A DNA stretch of 30,219 nt, taken from assembly GCA_905182985.1 (NCBI GenBank), contig CAJJDN010000204.1, positions 23,243-53,461 of the forward strand, given 5' to 3'. The notes under the pieces were generated by a model, which was not told the DNA's origin, did no database searches, and worked only from the letters and a program-made list of their open reading frames with translations. The position numbers and the translations under genes are program-made. Positions within the stretch are counted from its first letter, which is position 1; the number at the start of each line of letters is the position of its first letter. This DNA is from Paramecium sonneborni. Taxonomy: Eukaryota; Ciliophora; Oligohymenophorea; Peniculida; Parameciidae. Positions 20,368-30,219 of the stretch are shown here, in pieces.

Positions 20368-23201
20368 TCAAATAATCTCCTATTTCTAACCTACAGACTT
20401 TAGGATACCATTTTCATATTCTCTTAAATAAACTGTTTTGCAACAACCAAGCCAAGAATCATTAAATTTTGAGTCTAGATCAATCCACTATCCAAACTTT
20501 TTGCCTTTTTCATCAAATTAACCCCCGCCACTTAGATAATAGAGTTTTATACATTTTTTTATTTTAATATATAGTATCCCATCTTCCTTACTTAATCCCA
20601 TTATAATAAGTCCCTTAATAAATGACTTCACAATTTCTAAGTTTTAGAAACAATTTATAACTTATTAAAATTTTCATGCAAATCAATCCAAAATCCATTC
20701 TTCTTTCCTTCTGAATTAAAATCACCTCCACCTCTTAATCATACTCTAGATATTTACATTGTTTAGTCCTCAATTTCAGTTTTCCACGTCCCAAATTTCT
20801 ATCCTAATATATATTCACCTTAAAAAGTTATTAAACAACTTCTTAATAGATGATTAATGGAGAGATACTTATTATAGTTTTCATGTATGTCAATCCATCT
20901 TCCAATTTTAATTTCATCCTGATTATATAACCCTCCTCCTCTAAAAATTACAAATTATTATACATAAAGTGATCTTCATAGATTATATCCCACTTTCCCG
21001 CTTTCTGACCTTTATAATATCCACCAACAAATGTTATTTGCATCCAACTAATGATAAATATAATTATTTAATGACTTCCAGAATTATTTATGAACATCAA
21101 TCCATTTTCCTTTCTTCTTTCCAGATTTATTATATTTACCCCCTCCACTTATAATTATAAGATTAGTTTTACATTCTTTAAAATTCATGGGATGAACCCC
21201 ATCTGTACAAAGTATCCCAATTTCCAACTTTAATTCCTTTCTCATATCCTCCAACATAAATAACTTAGGATTAACTGATTGTTTAAAAAATAAACATTAC
21301 AAATAAAAGTTTTCCTTCAAATCAATCCAAATTCCCTACTTTAATCCATCTTCATTATAATTTCCTCCTCCACTTTTAGTAATTAATTAGTTATGATTTA
21401 CATTATTTAATTATCAACTAATATTTCCCATTTTCCTTCTTTTTTCCCATCAGCATATGAACCAATAGCTTTTCCATCACAATTTCTAATTTATAAATTT
21501 AAATAACAAATTATATATACTTTCCATAATTAGTAGGTAATTCTGTCCATTTACCATCCTTATTACCCTTCAAATTATAATGCCCTCCTCCACTTATATA
21601 TAGAAGTGATAAATTTACACTATTTAAAATTCCATTGATACTTCTTCTCTATACATGGCATTCCATTAATCATATTTTCGACCATTCTAATACCTACCTA
21701 CATATATCACTTAAGCAAACCTTAACTTAATTAAAATTATACTTGCTAAACTTTGCTTGATGATTTATCCATTTTCCGTTTTTCATTCCTTATTAATCAT
21801 AGCAACCTCCTCCACTAACAAATTTAGAAATTTATACATTAATTTGTCTTTAAACATAATATCCCATTTTCCTTATTTTTTTCCATGATTATACTCCCCG
21901 ATATAAGTGATATGATTTTAGCTGAAAATTATATAGACAATCTATTACCTACTGAATTTTTAATATAAATCTATCCATTTGCCTTATTTTAAACCATCAT
22001 CTTAATAATAACCTCCTCCTATTGATAAATTATTAACTGAATCTAATACTAATATATATTATTAACTTTAAAATTAGACAGTTTTCTCATTTTCTTCATC
22101 ATTTTCATCTGTCATATCATTTTTTTCAATTTCAACATGTTTTACTCCCCACTTCTAAATCTTTTTTCCCTCAAAGTAAAATCCAAAATTTATAATTTTT
22201 GTCCTTCTTGTAAATATTGTAAATAGAGAATAATTATTACTCCCAAAAATTTTCAAAAAATTCAATCCAAAAACCAATTTTTTAATTGTTTTCATCTACC
22301 ATACCTCCTACATTAAAATTTTCTCCTTTCCAAACTTATTAATATTGTTTTGATTTAGAATTTTTATTCAATTATAATAAATCTGATTAAACATTTTTCA
22401 TCTAATCAAGATTTTTAGTAATTTATTCCTGGAAGCTTCTATTTTCAATACTTAAACTAAACTGATGTGAAAAATTTACATTCTTAAAATTTAACCTTCC
22501 TACATAACTATTCTATCTAATCCTCCAATATTAAATATTTTGAAATCTGCAATTTAAAAATCCCAAACATCACCCCCATAACAATAGTTTTAATATCCTT
22601 AATTTACAATTACTTTTTAATTTTTTGCGCTTTAACTCAAATTTTATATTTATTTAGTTAAATTTAATTCACTTTTTATTTTATGATGAAATTCTTTGGA
22701 TTACTATTCTAATAAAGTTTATAAATCTTTAATATTATTCAATTAATTTGATTAAAAAATTTTCCATGCTTAAAAAAGATTGTTCTCTTAAAATTTCAAT
22801 AAATTATATTATCCTAAATTGGAAAAGTTATCTTGATTTTTGTTATTGATTAAAAGGTTTTTAAATTCTTAATCAGCTTTTTTAAACAAATTTTATAGAC
22901 ACTTTAGATTTTCTCTAATATCAGAGATTAATTATTAGAATATTTATTTGAATTAAATTGCTCTTAATTATAAATTACAGATCAATTAATTTTTGTTTTG
23001 ACTTAATATCCCTGGTTTAAATGGGTTATCTTAATTTTCTTAATCAAGAATATTATCTATTGGTATTAAGATCTAATGAGGAAAATCATGACAATTCAAA
23101 CAACTTTCACATAGCAATCGCTTGCAGTTATGTTGATCCAAGCAAATATGTGTTATTGCATCCATAGTATGCTCAAAACAGACTAATATATTTTAATTCA
23201 T
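20368..23201 (-). CDS. GGG/GKW (MORN-like) repeat protein, 16 introns, ~803 aa
   Basis: The spliced frame from ATG 23199-23201 to TGA 20368-20370 is open for 804 codons. Residues 1-42 hold a B-box-like Cys/His set (C8-x2-H11, C20, C31-x2-C34, H38, H42: LCESCLNCHDFPH). Residues ~45-300 are helical, coiled-coil-like and rich in Gln/Leu/Lys. From there a ~52-residue repeat occurs about nine times, alternating a GGG half (IGGGNYNEDGLKQGIWIDL) with a GKW half (YIGEYNHGKKQGKWDIMF). The repeated Y-x-G-x(3)-NGKK-x-G-x-W recalls MORN motifs, which in other proteins bind membranes or organise the cytoskeleton; such repeat proteins are common in Paramecium but their role is not known to me. An acidic insert (NDMTDENDEENEKTV) lies at about 22080-22130. 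The first intron (22483-22508, starting GTTATG) is the least certain; the rest fit both frame and repeat position. Confidence 0.8.
20531..22240 (-). repeat. Alternating 72- and 84-nt exons with micro-introns
   Basis: Introns (plus-strand coordinates): 20531-20552, 20637-20661, 20734-20757, 20842-20868, 20941-20963, 21048-21075, 21148-21172, 21275-21300, 21373-21401, 21486-21520, 21593-21618, 21721-21742, 21815-21837, 21922-21948 and 22207-22240. Exons between them measure 84, 72, 84, 72, 84, 72, 102, 72, 84, 72, 102, 72 and 84 nt, then 258. The 72-nt exon always codes the GGG half and the 84/102-nt exon the GKW half. All introns are phase 2, typically splitting the codon before GGG (AT|T or AT|A) and one just after the WID segment (AA|x). 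Confidence 0.85.
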
Positions 23202-23922
23202 TTTTTATTTTATTTTTTTTAGATACGCGCTTTTTTTAATTACAAACACTTCATCATTAATAATGAAAATAAGAATCAATTTTATATTTAAAAATATTGA
23301 ATAATCTCGTTGTTAAATTTTTAATCTCTTTTATTACAAACATAAGGTCTTATTATCCATTGCTAATTCAATTAATTTAATCATTGAAACAATAGTTTAA
23401 CATTTTAAAAAAATACCTGTATTCTCACTTCATACTGATTTTATTAATATAATAATTTAAATTTGTTTATACCCAAAAGATAGTCCATAACTAGTTAATA
23501 TAATTTCTTATATAATATAGATTCACTAATTGAGATTAGTTTTTATAAAAAAAGGGAAATATTCTTCTAAAAAATAACTATGGTATGGAAAATTTGTTCA
23601 AAATCAATTCTAAATTTTAAAGTACTAAGAAGATCTTCTGTATAAACTTTAATCTAATGTATTTTTAGTAACATTTTAACATCTATCTTAAAATAAAAAT
23701 TTCTGAAACTTTAGAATTATATCCATATTAATATAATATTTTCAAACTAAGGTGGAGAGAATGAAACCTAAGCAGCAGAAAAAGTCTAAAAAATAATTTT
23801 GAAATTAAGTATTAAATTGATATTTCTTAAATAAACATCATGGGAGACTACCAAAGATAATAATAATTATTATTTTATTATAAAATGGATTGATTTTTAG
23901 TAATATTAAAATTCACCTGATT
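23202..23922. other. Intergenic, 0.7 kb
   Basis: Spacer between the TLDc gene and the GGG/GKW gene, both on the minus strand. Only tiny frames are seen, such as a 13-residue Lys/Gln-rich one at 23761. A palindromic A/T run (TAATAATAATTATTATTTTATTA) starts near 23859. Confidence 0.45.
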
Positions 23923-25200
23923 TCATATGAATATTAATTCAAATACTTCAAATTCCTAAATATTAGGTTGAGCTTAACCAAACAGGTAAATGTTTTAAAG
24001 ACCTAAGCCTTGATCACATTAATAAGTGTTTCCTAGATAAGAAAAGCCAGTTTAAAAATCAGAATTCATTTATAAATCATGGCCTCCTCCAAAAGCAATA
24101 GGGTAGTCTTTATGGCGGCATATTGCATATTATTTACGTTCTTATTTTAAAGGATATATTTGATCATGGGTTTATGAGAATATAAATGAAGAACATGAAT
24201 CATCTTGAAAAAATTAATAATTAGCATCCATCTTTACCCATTTGCAAGGAGTATAGGATCCAAATATAGCCCCACTGCTAGATTTAAAAACAAACAACAA
24301 ATTGTTTTTACCATTTACTTTTGCCAAAAATATTTATCCATTTAAACCATCTTTAGTTCCTTAATAAATTAATTAAGCCTACAAAATAGTTTTATCTGTT
24401 TTTCTCTCTATGTAATCTTATATTTTTGATAAATATTATAATTTCAGTAAGTTAGATTTAATATTAGTTTAAAGTCTTCGATTTATAAATTTATTTAAAT
24501 TACAATGCTGTTCTGAAATTTGTTTAAATATTTCATTAATTTTATTGATATCTGGAAATTTCTCTTTTTTCAAATCCTTAAATTGATTTAATTTCTAAAC
24601 TTAAAAATGAAAAATTTTATCATTTAAATAAGCTCCATTATTTTATATTAAACCTTTAATATATTGATGCAGGTTTTATTCACTGCTTTTAATAGCCTAA
24701 GGACAAACAGTATCACCTAATTAATTCAAACTATTAATTATTTCCTTTAATTGGTCAAGTTTAACGATCTTGGTAATAAAAAAAATTACTTATTTTAAAT
24801 CATTTCTGATTTTTTATTATAAATCTTGATAAGATTGGAAAAATAATTTAAAATCCTAATATAGTTTTGTTAAGGTGCTTTGCATTTCTAGGATCTCTTA
24901 TTCAATCTTTTTAAGTTATTAAATCGGAAAATTTTCATCTTAGTTATCTACTTCAATAAAATAATTAAAAAAATTTTTATCAATATCCAATTTAGAAATT
25001 AAATACTCAGGATATGTTAAAGCCTAAATAAAATTTCATTTTACTTTAGTGATTTGAATCGCTTTCTAATATTTTTATAGATTTTGTTGCTCTTAAAAAG
25101 AGTGTAAGCAGATTTCACACAAATATTAGGTTGTATCTGATTAAGGTAGAAAAAAAAGTAGTTATTATCCTTCATGTTAAAGACAATGTATTGAATTCAT
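23923..25200 (-). CDS. TLDc-domain protein with N-terminal zinc-like cluster
   Basis: The frame from ATG 25198-25200 to TGA 23923-23925 is open once a 21-nt intron (25024-25044) is removed; a second 21-nt segment (24769-24789) has intron ends but keeps the frame either way, so the protein is 411 or 418 residues. The N-terminus has C6-x2-H9 and C28-x2-C31 (YLCEICLHSF). A long Gln/Lys/Leu-rich helical region follows. The last ~160 residues match the TLDc domain: LIYQGTKDGLNGQIF, NNLLFVFKSSSGAIFGSY, SSFIFSQTHDQIYPL, IAFGGGHDL, SYLGNTYQ and the final EFEVFEL. TLDc proteins in animals (OXR1, NCOA7, TLDC2) protect against oxidative stress and bind the V-ATPase; whether this holds here is unknown. 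The gene looks intact. Confidence 0.85.
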
Positions 25201-25466
25201 TTTTTATTGATTATATTAATAAAAAATTAAATAAATTCATATAAATATGAAAGTAATACCTATAAGAATTATAGTAGGTAATCTTTCTCAATTATTATTA
25301 TTATAGTTAACACAAATGTAATAAATTTAATTAATTTTCAATCCAATAATTCAGTATCTATCTAGTTTATACTAAAATTTACCTAATAATCATTAATTAA
25401 AACGAATTTTAATGTTGAAATATTGTACATTTGTTATGCATTTCTGATAAAATAAATAAATTAATA
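25201..25466. promoter_or_regulatory. Divergent intergenic region
   Basis: 266 nt separate the start of the TLDc gene (minus) from the surface-protein gene (plus), so promoters of both should lie here. No specific element can be named; there is an ATTATTATTATAG run near 25291. Confidence 0.3.
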
Positions 25467-28400
25467 ATGTTTAGACTAAACATTCTTGTTACTATGCTTC
25501 TAGTATTACAAAGTGCAAATAGTTTTTTACACTCAATTTATGAAGAATTTAATAATAAAAAGATTTCATTAGCTAATACAAAGTGGATCTGTGATGATTA
25601 CATTACTCATCCAACCTAAGTATTCACCTGTAGTAAAGGAATGGATTTAGTAATATTAGAATAAAAAAGTTTAACATGCCATAAAATTGTGAATAAGATT
25701 GACACAACTTGGCCTCACTTTAGGATCTAATTGTATGTTGACGTTTATAGTTATAATACTATTGATGGAAATGACTATTTTTGGGTAGGCATTTCGGAAA
25801 TTTTTTTATCAGAATCCTTGTGTATATCACCTTATAATCCTTTTTGTGAAAAAATTAGATAATTAAAACAGTGTTCTTCATATAATTAAATCTCGTTAAT
25901 TCGTAAATCATACTTTAAAGAAGTTGGCCATTCTTAGCAATAAGTGAGTCTTGAAATACGAAGTGAAGCTGATTAATCATTTGATGATGAATCCTATTTA
26001 TTTAGAAATGTCTAAATAATTTTAGATAGATGTTACAAAACTTGTAAGACTTGTTCAGGTGAAGGAAAGGAATAGTGCTTATCTTGTTACGATGACATTG
26101 TTTTGAGTTCTAATAATTCATGTGATTCTTGTAAGAATAAAATGGTTGATAATTTCCTACAAATTCCAGATGGATGTAGAAATAAATGTAATAATAATTA
26201 TGACTATGATGAAGATTAAGTATGTTTTGAAGATATAAGTAATAAATATTAATATTTCTTAGATCTTTAAGTTAAATGTGAAGTTGATTGTGAATTATGT
26301 ACTAATACATAAAGATGTTTAATTTGTAAAACATAAAAATATCTCTATTTTGGGTAATGTATAGATCAATGTCCAAAATACACAATAGTATATGGAACTA
26401 ATTGCTTAAGTGATATTGATATTCTTTTAAAGAATAAAAATTTAAGAATTACTGAATTAGTCAGAGAATTTCATGATCTATCAACAACAAAAAGATCTAT
26501 AAATGCAATATTTTAAATTACTTCAACAAATAATCAACATAGTTTCTAAAAAGGTAATGATATTTATTATAGCTATTTTTCAAATAAAAGGATATTTGGA
26601 GGACCATTAGTTTGGGTTAATGCAATTTTTAAATTTACTAAAAGTTGGAATTAAGAATTCTAATATATTAAAATATTTTTTGAAGTTATTTTAGGGGATA
26701 TTGAATTAGATAAAAATATATTTACTTATAAAATAAATGATTAATAATAGGAAACCATAACTTTAAATTCAACTTTCTAAGGAAATAATCCAAATATAGA
26801 AGATCAAATATGGCCTAATGATTATAAATTCAATATATATAAAGTAGAAAAATCAATAAATAACTTAATATCAACAAATAAGTAATTAACTATGGAGATT
26901 ATGTGTTAAAATATTAATGAACTTGGATTTTGTGGAATTTAGAATATGGTTGTAATTGGATTTTCTAATTGTGAACCTGAATATAATTTTGGCTTGTTTA
27001 ATTATGAGACTGGAAGGAATCCTTGCATACCAATTTGTGGTGATAAAATAATAGTTGGAGATGAGGAATGTGATGATGGTAATAATGATCCTTTTGATGG
27101 ATGTTTTAATTGTAGATACCAATGTGAAGAGCATTGTTCTGATTGTTTATATGGTTAATGCATTGGATTGTAGTGTAGTAATGGGTATTATTTTAACTCT
27201 TATAGCAATTTATGTGAGACTGTTTGTGGAGATTCTATCAATTAAGGTAATGAATAATGTGATGATGGTAACTCAGAACTATGATGGATGCTCTAATTGT
27301 TAATTGATTTAATATGATAAATGTGATTTAGAACTCGATATTTAAAATTATCATTGTGCTGTCTGTCATTATGGTAAATGCATAAAATGCAATGAAGGAT
27401 TATTATTGGATGGCGATATTTGTGTTTCAATTTGTGGAGATGGTCTACTTAATCTATTAGATGAAGAATGTGATGTTTAAAGAGGAGATGGATGCATTGA
27501 TTGCAAAATATAAGATGGTTATGTTTGTGGAAAATAAAACTATTCAATTTGCAAGACATGTGATATAGAGTGTACTTAATGCTTTAGTTTAGATAAGATC
27601 AATTTAATTTGTTAAGCATGCATTGATGGTTACTATCCTGTGGAAGATAAATGTTAATTATGTGATTTAAATTGTATTACTTGCAAATAGCAATCAAATT
27701 TATGTACATCCTGTTATAGACCTGATTGTGAATATTGTGAATCAATACCTGGTCTATTTGGAGACAAAATAACTAAGAAATGTAATTCTATTTGTGGAGA
27801 TGGAATTCTTGTTGAATCCTATGAGTAGTGTGATGATTATAATCTAAATGATGGAGATGGCTGCGATTCTCAATGTAATCTAGAGTACTCAGATAACAGT
27901 ATTAATTAAATAAAGTATTATTAATCTTTAGCAAATAATACGTATGATTTAAAACTAATTACTCAATAACCATTTTAATTTTAATGCAACATTGTTAATA
28001 TAACCATAGAAAATATGGATTCTTAGGATTATCACTATAATTGCACATAAGTCGACACCTTAACTTGTAGATTATAATTTGATTTCAAGAAATCCATCTA
28101 TAAATTCAATATAATTCATGTAAAATTAGGTTTGACAAATTCTATAATTAGATTACTTTTGGAAAATGAGAAAAGTATTCAATTTGATATAACACCAAAC
28201 GAGTTAATTATTTTAACCTAAGATTAAACAAAATAATCAGAATAGATAAAAGGTGCTCAATAATCTTTTAATTTTGTATTTCTAATAATGATACCTATAT
28301 CGATTATTTTCAACCTTTTTAATTACTTATGGGCAGTTCTAGAAATATTAAGTTGGATCAATAATTTCTATTTTCTAAATGTTGAATATCCTTTTAATGT

Positions 28401-29610
28401 AGAAATATTCTTTTTAAATAGTGATTGGTCAAATCTCATAAGTTTTCCAACTTATTAAGGATTGAATCAACCTGATTGTAATTATTATTTTGAAGCTCCA
28501 AAAAGATTCAAAGATAAAGGAATAGATCCATTATTCTTTAACAACATATAAATTCCGTTTATGCTTTTGCTATTTTCTATCATAATTTTTCTAATAAACT
28601 ATTTCTTTTATTGGTTCTTTTCTCTACTTGATAATGCTTTTACACTAAAATTATGTATAAAAGAAAAGCAATTTAGTATTTTTAATATATAAATAAAAAA
28701 ATAAATTCGTTAAAATTAAATCAAAATTAACCAACAAAAGATAGTTAAGAATCCATATTTGAAATATATTACTAATTTTTTAAAGTCAAATTCAGTTTAT
28801 CTCATTAATTAATTTAAATAAACAATTTCATTATGTTTATTAGATATTACACTGGCTATTACGCTTTAGTTATAGTATTCAAATAATAATTCAAATATTA
28901 TAGTAGGTGTAAATCAATTTTGTGCAGTCATAACAATCGGTATTATACTTTATTAATTGTATAAACAATATTATATTTTGAATATTCATAAGCTTCAAGC
29001 TAAAAGTAAACATTTTGAGGAATTATATGGAGTGTATTATGAAAACATAAATATTGAAAATTCGTTTGGGTACTACTATTAATTTTTTGAATAAATAAGT
29101 AAAATCTTTTATATATTTTTCATGGTTAATCAGTATTATACCCCTCTATTATAGGTAACTTTATGTTATTTATCCTCATCTTTATGCTTTGTTTTTTTAT
29201 TATATTAAAATCCATATAATTCCAAAAAGGAATATGTGATAGAATTAATATCAAATTTTTGTTTAAGCACCATCATATTTATAATAATTTCATTTGCAAT
29301 TAATAACCATAAAAAAGTAGAATTTATAGATTCAAACAAAAATATATTAGGTTGGATAATTATTGCTTTAGTCCTACTGGCAATATTAACTTAATTTTGT
29401 ATTCTAATTTTTGAATTACTTATGAAAATTTACAAAATCTTAAAAATGTTATGGATTACTGCAACAGGATAAAAGAAAAATAATGGTGATGAACAATAAA
29501 AATAATAATCTGAGTAAACACAATCATAATTGAAAATTAAAAAAATTAGTAATTAATAAAACAGTTCAATCCAAACTGATAATCCAAGATTTTCAATAAT
29601 ATTATTTTGA
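25467..29610 (+). CDS. Large Cys-rich membrane protein with DUF4215 repeats, one frameshift
   Basis: This is a surface or secretory-pathway protein of about 1,380 residues, apparently intron-less. ATG 25467 starts a signal peptide (MFRLNILVTMLLVLQSANS). A furin/EGF-like Cys-rich part follows (about 26030-26410: C-x2-C pairs such as CYKTCKTCSGEG and CELC), then a domain of unknown type, four DUF4215-type repeats, more C-x2-C motifs, a second extracellular-like part, and a C-terminal half with about eight hydrophobic segments between about 28265 and 29440. It ends in a Gln/Asn/Lys-rich tail at TGA 29608-29610. A segment NVEYPFNVEIFFLN plus FEAPKRFKDKGIDPLFFNN is typical of large ciliate membrane proteins of this kind. 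At 27279-27284 the frame is broken inside the second DUF4215 repeat: the first frame hits TGA 27282-27284, while the frame shifted by one base continues perfectly to the end. Total length fits the loss of 2 nt. Confidence 0.8.
27036..27884 (+). repeat. Four DUF4215-type Cys-rich repeats
   Basis: Units begin at 27036 (CGDKIIVGDEECDDGNNDP), 27225 (CGDSINQGNEQCDDGNSE, then the frameshift), 27433 (CGDGLLNLLDEECD, degenerate) and 27793 (CGDGILVESYEQCDD). They follow the C-G-D-x(5,8)-E-x-C-D-D-G-N ... D-G-C ... C pattern of extracellular Cys-rich repeats. Confidence 0.85.
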
Positions 29611-29747
29611 ATATCATATTAAAGAAATATTAATATCTAATATTAAATGAATATAGGTAATCTTTGGTTTAAAAAACGTGATAATTACCTATTATCTAAT
29701 TTATAATCATTCTGCAATCTTTATTAATTTGCCATTATTAAAATTAT

Positions 29748-30026
29748 TCAAAAAACTCTTTATCTCCATTTTTTATTAAATTCCTTTTAAATGAAATTCA
29801 TATTTTTTAAAGCTCTTTAATGAAAGGAAAATAATATCAATGAGGGTTTGAAAATATTTTTAACAAAAAATTCAGAATTATGAAATCTCAATGAAGCTCC
29901 GAATTCTATTCTAGCATTTAAACTATGCTCTATTGATAAAATCTTAAAATTATATTCATTTTTCAAAAAATTCAACAGGTGCTTCATAATAATAATTTTC
30001 AATAAAACGATGAAGATAACAGTCAT
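29748..30026 (-). CDS. Hypothetical protein, 92 aa
   Basis: With TAA/TAG as Gln the frame from ATG 30024-30026 to TGA 29748-29750 codes for 92 residues: a hydrophobic start (MTVIFIVLLKIIIMKHLL), then a more polar body (EHSLNARIEFGASLRFHNSE) and a basic end. The frame remains open upstream to about 30066 (with YYFDACCAYPQ), so the start could be further out or the region could be a 3' exon. A second minus-strand frame over 29950-30060 also looks coding (HRFIENYYYEAPVEFFEK), which suggests a frameshift or intron. No family is recognised. Confidence 0.3.
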
Positions 30027-30219
30027 AACAGAAGCTTATGGATAGGCACAACAGGCATCAAAATAATAATTTAATTTCAATTTAATATTATTTCCAAATC
30101 TTATCATCCATAATAATTATGGTCTATTTTGACACATATTTTTCATAATTGATTTTTAAATTAATTTACTCGAGAGCATTCTTTAATTCATCATCCAATT
30201 ATGGCGAATTAAAATTATT

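Noticed and set aside
27055..27303. Alternative plus-strand ORF and an opposing minus-strand ORF (26886-27134) in the DUF4215 region
   Set aside because: Both are shadows of the surface-protein frame, which has the signal peptide, Cys pattern and membrane segments.

Overview
This window reads as ciliate nuclear DNA, most likely a draft macronuclear scaffold of Paramecium or a close relative. The evidence is strong A+T richness, coding frames full of TAA and TAG read as glutamine with TGA as the only stop, and spliceosomal introns of only 21-35 nt (GTA...TAG/AAG). Under the standard code almost everything is broken; under the ciliate code several long genes appear. None of the well-resolved genes carries an insertion that looks like a germline IES, which favours the macronuclear version.

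Layout: 1-4.3 kb is gene-poor, with one weak ORF and decayed fragments. 4303-6788 (+) is a TPR-repeat protein in which each 34-residue repeat is one 102-nt exon. 6.8-8.6 kb is non-coding with kinase-like remnants. 8603-10483 (-) holds an ornithine decarboxylase with one frameshift and, 85 nt upstream of it, a short La-motif (LARP-like) protein. 10.5-14.9 kb is a patchwork of short unknown frames, one interrupted by an in-frame TGA, plus a G/purine-rich island. 14959-16543 (-) is a seven-bladed WD40 protein. 17492-18382 is an 891-base assembly gap whose two edges carry the same 95 nt. 18.5-19.4 kb (-) is a degraded TPR gene. 20368-23201 (-) encodes a protein of GGG/GKW (MORN-like) repeats cut by two micro-introns per repeat. 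23923-25200 (-) is a TLDc-domain protein. 25467-29610 (+) is a large cell-surface protein with a signal peptide, cysteine-rich DUF4215 repeats and a multi-pass membrane C-terminus, broken by one frameshift. A 92-codon frame of unknown function closes the window.

There is no operon-like pathway here. Two themes stand out. First, two unrelated repeat proteins (TPR and GGG/GKW) have grown by duplicating exon-plus-micro-intron units of constant exon length. Second, three minus-strand genes (WD40, GGG/GKW and TLDc) share the same N-terminal layout, a B-box-like Cys/His cluster followed by a helical region, joined to different C-terminal domains, which recalls TRIM-type proteins. All gene models with introns are my manual reading and have no transcript support.
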